A DNA stretch of 64,000 nt from Sarcocystis neurona (lineage: Eukaryota > Apicomplexa > Conoidasida > Eucoccidiorida > Sarcocystidae). The notes beneath the pieces were generated by a model. It was not told the origin of the DNA. It searched no databases and worked only from the letters and a program-made list of their open reading frames with translations. The position numbers and the translations under genes are program-made. Positions 21,994-35,500 of this stretch are shown here, piece by piece. The stretch is taken from contig KL647326.1 of assembly GCA_000727475.1 (NCBI GenBank), positions 62,001-126,000 of the forward strand, read 5' to 3'. How positions within the stretch are numbered: position 1 is the first letter of the stretch; each line of letters opens with the position of its first letter.

Positions 21994-24900
21994 TCAATGC
22001 ACTTGCAAATGCAGTTATTTAAATTCCCAGGTGGTCGCTGGGAGCATAAGCGGGTAAATTGCGAAGGATATACCATTCGGGAAGAGACTTGCAGAATCCC
22101 GCTCACACACAGGCTGTGTACGCACAGCCAGCGAACTTGAAACTGTTGTACATGATCCTCCTCGCGTAATCCCTTTTTCTGCCTAAACATGTATGGTGTG
22201 CTTTACTTGTTGAATCAAGGCCGCGAACGCAGACTGTCCCGCGCTTGTACTGTGCATACACGCTAACACGTATGTGTCGATATTCGGCTGAGGGTGCAGA
22301 AGTGAACGCATGCTGTGAGGTCGCGAGCACGTAGGGACGAAGAAAAATGACACGTGTTTACGCAAGGCGGGATGCGAATGGTAAAATACGTCCCTGCAAG
22401 ACGTCAAATCAACTCTATAGTGCCTCAAATGAATTTTTGAACGTCACCCTTAGACAATACTACAAGACTGCTGCGTCTCCTTCCACTCGAAGTGGCATGC
22501 TTCAGAAGATGAATGCATTTCGTGAGGTTAAGACAACCAAGTGTGCCGCCGCCTTTTCTGTTGTAGTGTCTGCGAATGTACACATCCTGCAGTCCGCTAT
22601 AGACGATACAGGACTGTTGCGTACATATTTTTTTTTTACGTGTTGTAATCCTGTGAATGTGGTTGTGGCACCATTATTGGCGTAACACTCTACGACGGTA
22701 ATAATTTTCCGCATATCTAGACACGTGCACAGAGTCTTCCTATGCTTCCGCTTTACTCAACACTTTGTAAAAAGAACCGACGTATTTTGTGACGTAGGCC
22801 GCCTAGAAGGAGAAAAACCACCCCTTTGGGTTTATCGTGATTGCTTGTTGAAGGAGAACTGTTTGACGCGTGCGTAGCAGAAACATGGCCTGGAAGGTAC
22901 GGCCATTCACCTACAAACGTGTGATCCGTCGAGGTGGACAGAGAAGTGCGCTGGATCACACTGAAAGTGATGGAGTTACACAGCGCTTCTTGTGCAGATA
23001 CAGGCGCCCACGTGTATATGCATCTGTGTACATACGCATTCCTGCGCTTGTGAACGACTTAAACCTTACCACATTAATCGGCTAACACTTACACCTATCT
23101 ATCTGTGACATATGTGAACAGGTGCACACGTGAGGTGTGTGTCCGTAACTTCATGTAGTATCTACTGTTTGAGTTACAGATCTACTGAGCTGTAACAGCA
23201 TTGCCAGGTTTGCGCTGAAGAGCCGTGCTACGTTAAACGTACAGGTCTGCAACGCTGCAACAACGTCACCGTGTTAGCGCTGAAGAGTCGTGCTGCTTAA
23301 AAAGCGCTATATTGTGTGCAGCTGCCGCGCTAGTCGCGGAGTACTCTAGTGGAAGTGGCAACACGGATAGCTCAACAAGTTCGACTCAAACCTTCGTCCA
23401 GGTCTTCCACGTGTGTCGACAACTCCGTGACTATCACACTAAAGGGGCTCTTCACTCTCCAAAATTACGTACCATCACAACACACTGTGTGGCGCATGCA
23501 GAGTAGGTCGTCATTGTGCTTTCCCGTGCAGCCTTACATGTACAGACCCAACTCCGGTTGTGTTTGACGACTAGTCCTTGATGCAACATTGTCGTCACTG
23601 TGTTCCCCAGTGCAGTCTTACATATACAGACCCACCTCCCCTTTGTTTGACGACTAGCCCTTGATGCAACGCTGTACGTCATGATCATATATGAATTGGT
23701 GAGCAGCGACCAAGTGGGCCTTCCTGGTTATATGCCGGATTGATTTCTTGGATCTATAGACACTTAATAATCAGACAATCGGTTGACAGCTACTGGGTCC
23801 TTGGTATACGTTTCAAGCACTAGCAAGCGACGTAACTATGCCGTTGTGCGGCGCCGGAGGGGCAAAGAACAGGCCTCTGTAAGTTCTCACTTGGAGTTTG
23901 GATGGACGGTGTGTGCAGCCCCTCCACTAGCTTCTGGCTATAAAGGTGACGCTTGGCGCACATTCCCCACAGGGGAGATCTTTTACACCACGACTCCATT
24001 ATCGGTGCCATTCGCCACCCGGAGCTGTGCGAGTGCATCAAAATCCCCACTGGTGTACACCTTCGGGCACTGGTATGAGAAGCTGCGCGTGCAAGGTATT
24101 GCATGTGTCGTCACCCTTTGACAACCAAGCATGAATATGTGTACGCGCGGTGTCGTGAATTTAGGATCCCGCTCACGACAATTGTTTACTGCATTCGTGA
24201 ATTGCTTACCTTCGAAGAAGTGAAGGCAATATACCTGCATAGAAGTGTCATTATGTGGCGTGAATAACGCGGAGATTGAAGGGGGGGACAACGAAACAAA
24301 TATATACGTATGTGTGTGTACATCATTTGGACGTACTGACTCTGCGCCTATGTGTATTTTGCCATATTTTTCCATTTGTGTATCACTATGCCCCATATTC
24401 ACCTATACGACAGCCTGTGTACCTAGCTATCCGCTTAGCAGCTACCTACGTAGACGTTTTTCTCCATCTATAGTAGGCAGATATGTATTAATAATCATAT
24501 GTGTGTGATACACACGTCTACAAAAGTTTATCTGTATTTCGCGCCAGCTATCAGGCGTGTACTGGATAGTGGGCACGTATAGATCTATTCTGTCTATCTA
24601 CTTCTCTATACATCGGCCATACCCGTCTACCTGTGTAGCTACCCATCCATCTATTTGCCTAGTTATTTGCTCTGCTTATCTGCTTTGAATCTAAAATCGT
24701 ATATATATATATACGTATATGGGTTCACATATATATATATATGTAAATTTATATATACGTATGCGTATCTACATCTTCCCCAGCGGGCACGTGTATCTTT
24801 GTGGCTGCGTGTATATACACACGCATACAGCTGTGTGTTCGGGTGTGCACTCTTACGAGTACGTCTTCACGTATTTGCTTTAGCAGCTACCATCTGTATT

Positions 24901-26139
24901 TTCCCAGGTGTCTGTATGTTCATTTATCCCAGTTGTGTACGTGCGTCGTTGTCGAACAATTTACTTAGATATATAGAGAGATGTACACATACGAATCCAC
25001 GTACCTGCGCAGACTGATATCTCCCATCAAATATACACACGTATGTATGTACGTGTGCAAATATATATGAACGTAGAATCTCTTTAAAGCGCTGTCTTGT
25101 CTACACGAGCTGATAAGGAAGCGAAAATCAATCTAGAAGAGGCCTAGCTGATTCGACGAATCTGAAGTAAGCTGATGTATAAGGTGGAGTCGCCGCTGCA
25201 GAAAAGCATGGTCTGCCCATTGCGGAGCACGTGAACGAGCTGCTTTGCCCGACACCCTCTGCTGGTGCTCCATACAGAGACGTAGTTTCATGTTGCATCT
25301 TCACCCGTTGGCAGCACTTGCGGAAATACTTCTGTTCGACTCAGGTACTGACTGATTCTACCCGGCGTGTCTCCCTCCATTGTCGGCAAGGTGCTGATGA
25401 CGTAGTGTGTCTGTTACATGGAATTTGTTGTTTCGTGCCTGCACCGTAGCTTTTCACAACCTTCTGAAGCAGAAACTCAGATACCCCAGGTTCCTTTCGC
25501 GCGTCAATTATGTAGTGTGTCGAGGTGATTGATTCCGTATTACACACATTGGAGGTGTGTCCACGTGCAATATTTGGATATGTCTCGTAAACGAAGTAGC
25601 ACACGGAAAATCTTGGCTGTGTAGTGCGAGGAATGGGAATTCCTTTCTGTCATGCAGTAAACATTGAAGGCAACGCAGACGGACCTTTTGTTGAAGGAAT
25701 ATCTACTGCTGCTGTGACAAACAGGCCTTTCGTATTCTGTAGTTGTTGATTGGAGTGTGTCACTGCCTCCCACGTTGGGGCTTTAGTGAGAAAAAAGCGG
25801 CTACCCCCTTTCACGCGGCCTTCTGTGCGCCCTCTACGGTTCAAACCTTTGTGTTTTCGATGCTTTTGATATGCGTTGCCTTGCCTTCGCGACTGCAATC
25901 GACAGCGGGCAAGGACGGACCTAGTGGCCGGCGAGCTAGCCGAGCGTACACCGATTCAGCGACGATGAGCTGTGAGAACCACCCTTTTTTTCCCGTTGTC
26001 GAGTCCAGTCACCGTTTGCGCTTCTGCTTTACCTTCCACGTAAGGCAAATTCTGGGAAGTGTAGTTCTCCTTTCATCCCTTCCATGTTTGTTGTCCATTC
26101 CCCCATATCATCGTAGCTGTCTGCAAAAAATGTGAGTCA
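21994..26139. other. no supported gene over about 4.1 kb
   Basis: Frames at 22,347-22,685 and 23,783-24,121 on the plus strand are near chance length. The second has competing plausible frames on both strands. TA/GTAT microsatellites occur at about 24,700-24,760 and 25,040-25,075. Confidence 0.35.
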
Positions 26140-28131
26140 ATGATGGCAGGAGGGGGGCGGCGCTGTGTGAACCGGTCCGAATGGGGTGTCCTCGGAGAGC
26201 AACTGGAGTGGCCGCAGGGGCTTCGAGGAGAAAAAAGATTTCCGAGTGAGTTTCTTTGCGATATTTCCGTTTCCCGACTTTCCACGCTGTGCCTCTGCTT
26301 TCCAGGGAGTCCGTACGCACCACTTGCGCATCGATACTTTTGCACGTGCCACACCGCGTACTTGTGGCCTGTTTGTTATCAAGACCTTCTTTTTCGTGTA
26401 GACACGTATTTTGTGGCTTTGTGTGCAGTCTTACATTCCCGAATTCCCCTGCCGGCACTTCTTGCTTAGATCCCCGGTTGTGTTTCTATCCGTTCCGCAC
26501 TGTCCTGTGAGTGCACCGCTCGGTTAGACCGTGTATCACTAAGTTGGTGCAGATTCGAGAATGCGTTTCGAAACGCATTCTCGAATGGAGTGCGTATTGT
26601 TGTGTCTTCTGTATACTGGGGCAGCGATATTCACGGGTGGGACATATACAGAAGCTATGTATCTTGCTTTGACGTCTTGTGAGGGAAGACATTAGTCCGA
26701 AATAAAAATTTTTTTTTCTACACTGTACATGAACTTGCGAATCACGCACTTTCTGGTTAACTCTGTAGTGTTGGACATTCTTACAGTTAATACCGTATAG
26801 ATGTAGTGGAAAGGATTCCTTGGAAAGCGTCCTGTTGCCCATGCGGTCTACGTGTACGCCGGTGGAAGTGCACAAGTGCACTTTTTCATTGATGGGAATA
26901 TTCCGCGCATCTCGAAGTGCATTCTCGCATTGGTTTGCGCTTCTGCACACGTTTCAGCGTTAACGCTGAGCACGAACGGAAGCCCACCACCTTCCAGACA
27001 CACGTTCTCCTGTGTACACGTTTGTATCGTTGTGTGACTCTTGAAACACGGCGGTTATATTTGTGTGCGAGTACGCCAGCGCAGTCGAAAAGACGCGTGG
27101 TGAACCTGAACGCTGCTAGGGCTTACGGGGTTCGGCGTTTATTTGTGGAAAGATTATATCTAGGGGCGCGCGTGTTTGCTTGCGCCTTCCCGTGTACATG
27201 TGAATAGTGCCTCTTGCTATTTGCACAAATATTCTGTGCAAATGACAGACATACGGAGACACGTGCACACAGGAAAGACACACCTTATTTTATATACCTG
27301 TGCAGGTATCAACGAGTACACGTATGCGTAGTTGGGTGTATGCACAGGGGCAGATCTCTAACAGTAGCAGAATAATTCGCGGCTGACTACGCTATTAACG
27401 GAAACGATGTGTCCACATGCGGGTAACTATAATTATCGGGAAGAGGAGACGAGGTTCCACCTGCCAATAGCTGGATAGGCTGTTTATGCGTTAACAACAT
27501 GAATTCACTTATGCTACATTAGTAGGTTCTATCTACGTGTCAGCGTAGTGATGTACCTGTCAGACCTGAAAAAAGTCACCTTCTACAAGTGCTCGCACTG
27601 GACGCCTGTACGTGGAATGCCTAACAAACCCGTGCAGTTGTCTCACTACGCTTCGCTCCGTATGAGTCCATACCTGTACGTGACTACTACGCATGCCCGA
27701 ATACACGTAAAAATGTAAAATACGCGTATGTCTACCCCTGTGATGTCTGTAGATATGGAATGTATAGATATGCGTGTGTATGGAGAAACAAGCCTCCATA
27801 AACGTCAGTATAGGGATTTGTTGAATAACGATAACAGGTTGTCCTGCAATATAAACATGCATATATATTTCTATATGTAGTTTTGCATGTGAATACGTTT
27901 TACATCCATTACGTGTTAATATGTGTGTCATTACATGCATACGTAGAAGAGAGCGGACGGATCTGTCGCGTGATTCTGCGGGTGGAAGGCTCTTTCTGTC
28001 CTGTGAGATCGTCTAATTTCTGCTGTGTGCAGGATGCAATTTTCCATGTGCTGTGTAGCCCTCCACACAAACTAGCAGTATACGCAGGATGTAAATCTAC
28101 GTTGTACAAATACGTCGCAGGAGTAGCGTAG
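26140..28131 (+). CDS. weak three-exon gene model, unrecognised
   Basis: A candidate first exon, 26,140-26,245, begins MMAGGGRRCVNRSEWGVLGE and ends CCGA|GTGAGT in phase 1. Exons 27,947-28,002 and 28,033-28,131 supply the two lead bases needed. They encode GRICRVILRVEGSFCP then DAIFHVLCSPPHKLAVYAGC, and end in TAG. The intron between the last two would be only 30 nt, with a good tract (TTTCTGCTGTGTGCAG). The phase of exon 1 matches, but the 1.7 kb between may hold other exons, for example near 27,090-27,205. No function can be suggested. Confidence 0.3.
26553..26586. repeat. perfect 34-bp palindrome
   Basis: Half-site ATTCGAGAATGCGTTTC is followed directly by its exact reverse complement. 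Confidence 0.97.
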
Positions 28132-29549
28132 GCATAAAAAATACTCTCCTCTCGTCGTCTACTGCTTTTCCTGTTGAGTGTAGGCAGTGGTGTCCATGGC
28201 GAGACGTGGCTGGTAACAAACAACACAGCGAAGCTACAGCAGGAGCTGAATGAAACGCGGTAAGTCGCCGCACAGGAAGTTCAACTGGCTTTTTCTCTGG
28301 CTGCTGGTCTTCCTGCCATGCGTCGTGTCTTTGCTTTTTCCGCGTTTTGCGCCGCTGCCTTTGGCTTGTTCTGCCGCAGCCCTCTGCAAGACAGCCCCTC
28401 CTTTTTGATCTAGCTGCGGTGGTTGCCTCCTGCGAGAGCTTCTGGGCCCTGCTGTTGTTGCTATGTCTGCACCTGCTGGTTGACATGATGCCACGGCTCG
28501 CTTTGCTGCTGCTACCGCTGCGGTAGCTTTCGGCGCTTCACCTGTGGCTCTTGCCGGTGCTCTCGTTCTGCGCACTTTTACAGACGTATGTATGTGTGTG
28601 TATGTGTGCATTTCCCTGCTGTTCTGTTCTTCTCGGATGCGGTTCTTTTCCTTCCTGCTACTGAGGAAGAAAGGCCCGCAACGAGAGATCTCCTGCACCT
28701 GCACACACGTTTCTCCACTCTTTTTTTCCCGTTCTCCTCCACATCGCAAACAACTCCGTCTGTCTGCATAAACGTGCGCCACCGATATGTTTACCGCAGA
28801 CGAAGCTGTCTTCGGAAGCCCTCCCTAGTAGTGCTCGCTTATCTTTACGCGTGCCCACCCATATACATGTGTTGAAGTAATTGAACGAGACGAATCTGTA
28901 CTCTGCACACATGTATATATACGGTGTGGACGGGGCAGTCAGAAGGAATTTTTCAGAACGTCCTGTCAGCGATAACGACAGAGTACAGGCCTTCTCTACA
29001 TAGCTAAAAAGGCTGTCGTACTTTTAGGTGTCAACAGTGGTGCATCTTTCTATATAAAAATGTCTTTTCCCCGTTACACACGCGTATACATACATACGTG
29101 TACGCATGAATGTGTGTATGAATGCAGCAGTCCACTTCTCTCTGTCTCTGTCTCTCTCCACATATATATATATATATATGCGTATAATTATCTGATGTAT
29201 GTATTTTAAAGGCATAAACGCAGCAGTCGTTTTTACTATCTCACTCTTTCTCTCTCTCGACACACTATATACACGCGTATGATTATCTGGTGTGTGTATA
29301 TTAAATCTGTGTACACGTAGTCTAGCAAAACACACACACACACACGCACACATGTATGCATATGCCTATATTTACTTATATACTCACTCGTGTGTATGCA
29401 GCACTCCAGGAGTACACACACGTATATGTGTCTTTACATCTCTTTTTTTTTTCTTCTCTCTCTCTCTCTATATGTATATGTATGTACACGTCTCCACATG
29501 GACAAGACAGGACGAGAAAGACCTTTCTTTGAAACTTGTTTCCGGGCAG
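28132..29549. other. region 5' of the pseudokinase gene, no firm exon
   Basis: The plus strand is rich in GCTG and pyrimidines at 28,280-28,590 and could hold the missing first exon of the kinase gene. The opposite strand carries a basic Ala/Arg/Lys-rich open frame (28,234-28,782) that is probably compositional. Confidence 0.3.
29124..29312. repeat. two units of a 96-bp tandem repeat
   Basis: Each unit runs GCAGCAGTC, a CT-rich tract, TA/CA microsatellite, then CGTAT.ATTATCTG.TGT. Units start at 29,124 and 29,220. Confidence 0.7.
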
Positions 29550-32500
29550 AGAGCAACTTGAGAAAGGAATTCGGCGGCTGCAGGAAGGCATCGAAGAAGT
29601 AGAAGCACGCTCCGAAGATTCGCTCGCGGAAGATTCAGACGAAGAGGGCTACACGGACGAATACGACATTGCAGACAGAATCAATCCGCACGACAGGCAA
29701 GCTGCACATATTTGTTTGGTCGCTTGGTGTATCCTGAGAAACGTGCATAAATATATAAACGAGTTCACGTGTGTAGGCACACGTGCGTTTTTCTCGTGCT
29801 GTGTCATCCATCAGCTGTCTCGCCTATTCGTGTATATACGGCGATGTAAGCGAGACACTCTGCCCTGACTGGTAGCGGCAAGAATGTCTCTACCAGTCTT
29901 CGCCCATGTACAGAGCCCCCACGTATATGTCTGGGCGCCTCTCTCTCTCTCTCACTCTGTCTTCGCACACGCATCCATGTGTGTCTATGTAAATGTCTGA
30001 ATATGTAGATAGACCCTGGGGCTACAAAATTCACAACGGGGCTCTGAGAAACGTGCTGGTGTGTCAGATTGATCTTGCGGAACACGTGATCCCAGCACGT
30101 GTTTGCTGGCGTACACACATGTGTAGGGATATGTGTACATATATATATATATATATCAATGGTTATGTAGTCGTACGTCTATATATAGATATGTATATTA
30201 ATATGCGTCTACACACGTATATATATGTGTGTGTGTGGAAATGTAAGAGTGCATTTTTCTACGTATATATGCAACTGTGTGTGTGACGTATACGCTTGCT
30301 CCGATCTGGGCGTGTAGCGTTGTGCGGGGGATAAAGCGGTGACGCAGCACTTCGAACTTTCTCTTCGCTTCTTTCTCTGTGTCTCTCTCTCTGTATGCCT
30401 CTCCCTCTGTCTCTCTCGCTGTATCTCTCTGTGTATCTATCCGTGTATCTCTGTGTATGTCTCTCTGTCTCTCTGTATATATCTCTCTCTGTATGTCTCT
30501 CTGTCTCTCTGTATGTCTCTCTGTCTCTCTGTATGTCTCGCTGTATCTCTCTATATGTCTGTCTGTCTCTCTGTATGTCTCTCTCTCTGTATGTCTCTCT
30601 ATCTGTCTCTATCGCTGTATCTCTCTACATGTCTCTCTATATGCCTCTCTATATGTCTCTCTGTCTGTCTCTCTGTGTGTCTCTCGCCAAGACTGCGTCT
30701 TCTTTCGCCCTTCCGCGGTTTCTCTCCTTCACGACACCTACCACAGCTTTTCCTTCTTGTTTCTTCTTCTTCTCTTCTGCTTCTATCCGCTATGCGGTCT
30801 TTCCTTTCACTCCTGTTCCTCCGTCTTTCTCTGAAAGTCTTGTATTGTTCTTTGGTAGTCTCCTAACACTAAAAGGTGTACACGCGTGTACGTCTATACT
30901 CACACACACGCACACAGAGACACATCACAAACCTGTCTTTCTTTGCGTCTTCGCGTGTGTGTGTATCTATTTCTCTCATAGTCTGAAAAAACGAAATTTC
31001 TTGAACTTCTTTTTCCACTCCCAGGCGCAGTGGCTTCAATCTTCTATGTTTTGCAGAGGTGTCTGTGAATGTGCTGCCCTCGCGTATTACCCTGCTGTTT
31101 CCTCCTCGTCTCCCTCCGCCCCTTCCTCCTTCTTCTTCATCGCCGTCTCCTTTTCCTTTTTTATTACATTTCTCTTCGTGCGTTTATCTCTCACCACCTT
31201 GTGTCTCTGTCTTTCTTCTCGTTTGCTGCCTCCCGTTTGTTTGCGTTTGTCTTTCCTTCGTGTCTCCCGGCTTACTCCGTGTCTCCGTGTATCTTTTCTG
31301 TCCTGCCCTTCTGTCTCCGCGTCCAGCGTTTTCGTTCTTCTTGTCGCTGCGTGCGAATCTTGCTACTCGACTGTCTCCCCCACGTTTCTCGAGATCGAAC
31401 AAACACATAGACGCAGACCGACGCGGCGTCGACCTTTGTTGCTGCTGCTGGTGCTGTAGGACGGATCCGCATGTGCTGCTCGAAGAGCGGCAAGCGCTGA
31501 AGACAGAACTCGAGGAACAACTAGCGGAGGTATGTCTGTCCGTGTGTGTCGGGGGGACTTATATCTACACACATATGTATGCGTGGACACATACACGTAC
31601 ACACGTATATCTACGCGTGTATCCCTGTGTGTCTACATGTCTGTGTGTGTGCGTGTGGATTGGTTTGCATGCGTGCTGGAGAGGGGATGACCTTTGTAAC
31701 ATGGGAAGACATTCTTCTTCTTGTTCTTCACTTATGTACATCCGTGGCGTTTAGTTGCGCTTGCGTTTATCTTTTTGTAATTCTTTCTCTCTTTCCGTAG
31801 TAGTTTGCGTTCACTCGTCTGTCGTTGAAGGCCCTCTATTTGCTCCGGCTATTGTTGACACGTGCACACGTGCCCTTGCAATTCTTGCCCCTTCAAGCCC
31901 CCGAGCATGCGCCTTATGTTGCCTCCTGTCCTCTCGAGATGTTGCCTCGGTGTCTGTGCCTGCGCGCGTCCTATTCCCCGAACAGTCGCCTTTCATTTCT
32001 CCGAGAAAAAGCCATCAATAGAGGCGCAGNNNNNNNNNNNNNNNNNNNNNNNNNNNNNNNNNNNNNNNNNNNNNNNNNNNNNNNNNNNNNNNNNNNNNNN
32101 NNNNNNNNNNNNNNNNNNNNNNNNNNNNNNNNNNNNNNNNNNNNNNNNNNNNNNNNNNNNNNNNNNNNNNNNNNNNNNNNNNNNNNNNNNNNNNNNNNNN
32201 NNNNNNNNNNNNNNNNNNNNNNNNNNNNNNNNNNNNNNNNNNNNNNNNNNNNNNNNNNNNNNNNNNNNNNNNNNNNNNNNNNNNNNNNNNNNNNNNNNNN
32301 NNNNNNNNNNNNNNNNNNNNNNNNNNNNNNNNNNNNNNNNNNNNNNNNNNNNNNNNNNNNNNNNNNNNNNNNNNNNNNNNNNNNNNNNNNNNNNNNNNNN
32401 NNNNNNNNNNNNNNNNNNNNNNNNNNNNNNNNNNNNNNNNNNNNNNNNNNNNNNNNNNNNNNNNNNNNNNNNNNNNNNNNNNNNNNNNNNNNNNNNNNNN

Positions 32501-35500
32501 NNNNNNNNNNNNNNNNNNNNNNNNNNNNNNNNNNNNNNNNNNNNNNNNNNNNNNNNNNNNNNNNNNNNNNNNNNNNNNNNNNNNNNNNNNNNNNNNNNNN
32601 NNNNNNNNNNNNNNNNNNNNNNNNNNNNNNNNNNNNNNNNNNNNNNNNNNNNNNNNNNNNNNNNNNNNNNNNNNNNNNNNNNNNNNNNNNNNNNNNNNNN
32701 NNNNNNNNNNNNNNNNNNNNNNNNNNNNNNNNNNNNNNNNNNNNNNNNNNNNNNNNNNNNNNNNNNNNNNNNNNNNNNNNNNNNNTAGCTACGCGCGTAG
32801 CTCTTCGGCTATACGCGAAGGTGTTGCACAGAGCGACAGACGGATGCGAAGGCGCAGTTTTTCTTGCTGTCGTCCTGCGTGCGTCTGCGGAATGTATCAG
32901 GTGTCAGAGCAGCTGCAGCAGCTGCAAGGGTCTTCTATTCGCTTTACCTGGAACCGTAGAGATCTTCCGGAACAGGTAAAAGGTCGCAAGGTTCCACGTA
33001 ACGCACACTGCCCACCGCCTTCCTTTCTCTTCCTGACGTGCTGCGTCTCTGCCTTTCTCCTTGATACTGCTCATCCTAGGCGTCTTCAGAAAGCTGCTGC
33101 TGCACTACAGAGAATCTCCTGACGGTTTGTTCTCTTGTTGTCCCGGCGCACTCATTTTTGGCACACACACACACACACACACACGAGTATATATATATAT
33201 ATACACAAATATATGTATGTATATATATAGATATATGCGTGTCCATACATGCATTTGTGTATCTGCTTAGTGTCGTCACCTACACGGCATATATGTACAG
33301 ATGCACATGCATGTATATGTGTGTGTTTTCTTATCTCTCTTTGCTCAGTTGGAGTAGACGAATGTGTATGCGTCTGTTTACAGATACACATAAGTGTGTG
33401 GGCACGTGCGTGTATGAAGAGTTTTCGCTGGGTGGGTGCACGTTCCACGCTTCAAGGCGAAGCGATATTCTGGTCGCTGTATGCCTCTGTGTGTCCACAC
33501 GTGAGCGCACGTATACCTCGCTACTCAAATGCTCACATACATGAAAAAGAATACCTACACATATATATATACATATATATACATGGATCGATTTGTTCAG
33601 ATCCGCGTGCAAGAGAGGGGACGGCAAATGAAGTTTCGGACTGCGCGTAGCAGCTGTCTACGTTTTTTCTTTGCAAGCATGCGTCAGAGGAAGAGATAGT
33701 GGCGCTGCCTGCACCCGACCGTGGCTTTCCTTTTCGAGAGCGCCTTTCTGCGTGCACACACGGAGGAAAAGCGGAATTAACAGCGCTGCATGTGTTCGGT
33801 CGGTGTTTTGCCCTTGAGGTCGAGGAGGGCGAAAAGTAGCTTTCCAGCGCGTCACGCACACTATTACGAATCGAAGAAAGGAACCGCTGGACTCACGAAG
33901 CAGCTTTTCCAAAATACCAACATTTTCCAAGAGCTGTATCGAGGAAGTTCTTTCCCTCGAGAAAAACAAAACTTTCGTCTTTTTTGCTGCGGCGTACACA
34001 AGACTGCCTGTGCACGGCTTCCCATATGAAGCAAACCACCTTGTATACGGATAAACATAAAGGCGTGTTAAAGTATCCTTGTACACACGAAAGCGTCACT
34101 GCTTGTTTACACACATACACGCTTCTATGTATACAGACACATACGTATGTAGAAGTACATCTGCACATGTGTATATATAAATATGTATATGTACTCCTTC
34201 ATATGCATGTGTATGTAGATGCATACACATATATATATATATATATGTATACGTATTTACGAAGACGTAGGCGTGTGTGTGTACTTAACTGAATAAATAT
34301 ATATATACATATACATATGTATATGCACGCATATGTGTGTGTGTGTATGGATATGCATATGCGCATATGTACGTCAGTGCATATGTGAGTATATTTTTCC
34401 ACAGTTTATATGTGTATGTGCGCCACAGCATGTGTGTACATAGATACTTCTTTTGTGTGCTTTTGCGTGTGTGTAGAGTCCCGTCTGCTTTATGTGTGTG
34501 GCGCGCGTGCAGCTCCATCGACTTGACAAGCCTTGGGAAGACGTCGACCGGCAGCAACTGCTGGAGGCGCGCCGTGCGGCGGAAGCCGCCGAAGCAGCTG
34601 CTCGAGCAGCAGCAGAGAAGAAAGCCAGAAGGAAGGGTAGACACCACCTGCTGTTTGCTGACTTGTGTCGTGAACCGTGTTCAGTCGCAGACCTCTGGCG
34701 AGCGGGGGCACCGCCCAGCTGCACGTCCGTGCGCGTGCGTCAGTTGTGTAATAAGACCACCTTGTGAACACTAGAACGTACGGGTGGGATAAAAAACTCC
34801 AACGACGTACCCCCCGCTCCCTACACCCCCACATCTATGTGCGTATTTTATATGTGACACATACACACACACCCACGTAAACGTACACACAAGTTGCGAG
34901 GAGACACTGTTCCACACACACCAACACCTCCATGTGTCTCGACGTCTACGTGCGTTTGAACACACGTGTATTTTTACGGGGAGGGAACGCAGAGTGGCCG
35001 AAGTTTAGTAGCTACCCGAAAGCAGCAGAGACGTGCAGCCTGAGAAGCAGAGACGAGGGTGTTTCTGTCCCCCTCTCCTTTTCTCTTTGCGGAAGTCTGA
35101 CTTCTCCCTCTCCTGCGTGCTGCGTCTGTGTCTCGAACTGTCCGTCTGCTGGGGGCTCTTCTTCGTATGTCTGTGCAGCCCTCTGCGTTGCACGCGCGGC
35201 TATCTCCTCTCATGATGACGGGCAGTTGTGGACACACGCGCGCACGATGCCGAGCACTTGCGTGCTTCTGCGTTGACGCAACGGCTGTACGACTGTGCGC
35301 CGTTGCCCGGTGTGGAGAGGCTGTGAGATGCAAACTTCGTTGAATTCGAGGGAGAAGCCGCAAATTTTCCGCTCCTCTTTTGAGACACACTTGTGTGTGC
35401 GCGCCTGTGCCTGTAGGTAGAAGTGCCCGGGCACTTTCCTCTCTTTATGTGCGCGTCGCTGGGTTCGTCGACAGCAGCTGTTCTTCCTTCGTCTTCTCGC

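Noticed and set aside
28234..28782. 182-codon minus-strand basic frame
   Set aside because: Ala/Arg/Lys/Gln composition from GCTG-rich DNA, with no donor, acceptor or recognisable motif; possible but not supported.
30339..31754. Overlapping plus-strand frames of 150-350 codons
   Set aside because: They are Leu/Ser/Cys/Val strings produced by a CT/GTAT repeat that lacks stops in all frames; there is no splice or domain support apart from the short 31,460-31,529 exon.
31825..32979. Open frames crossing the N run
   Set aside because: The run of unknown bases cannot be read as coding.
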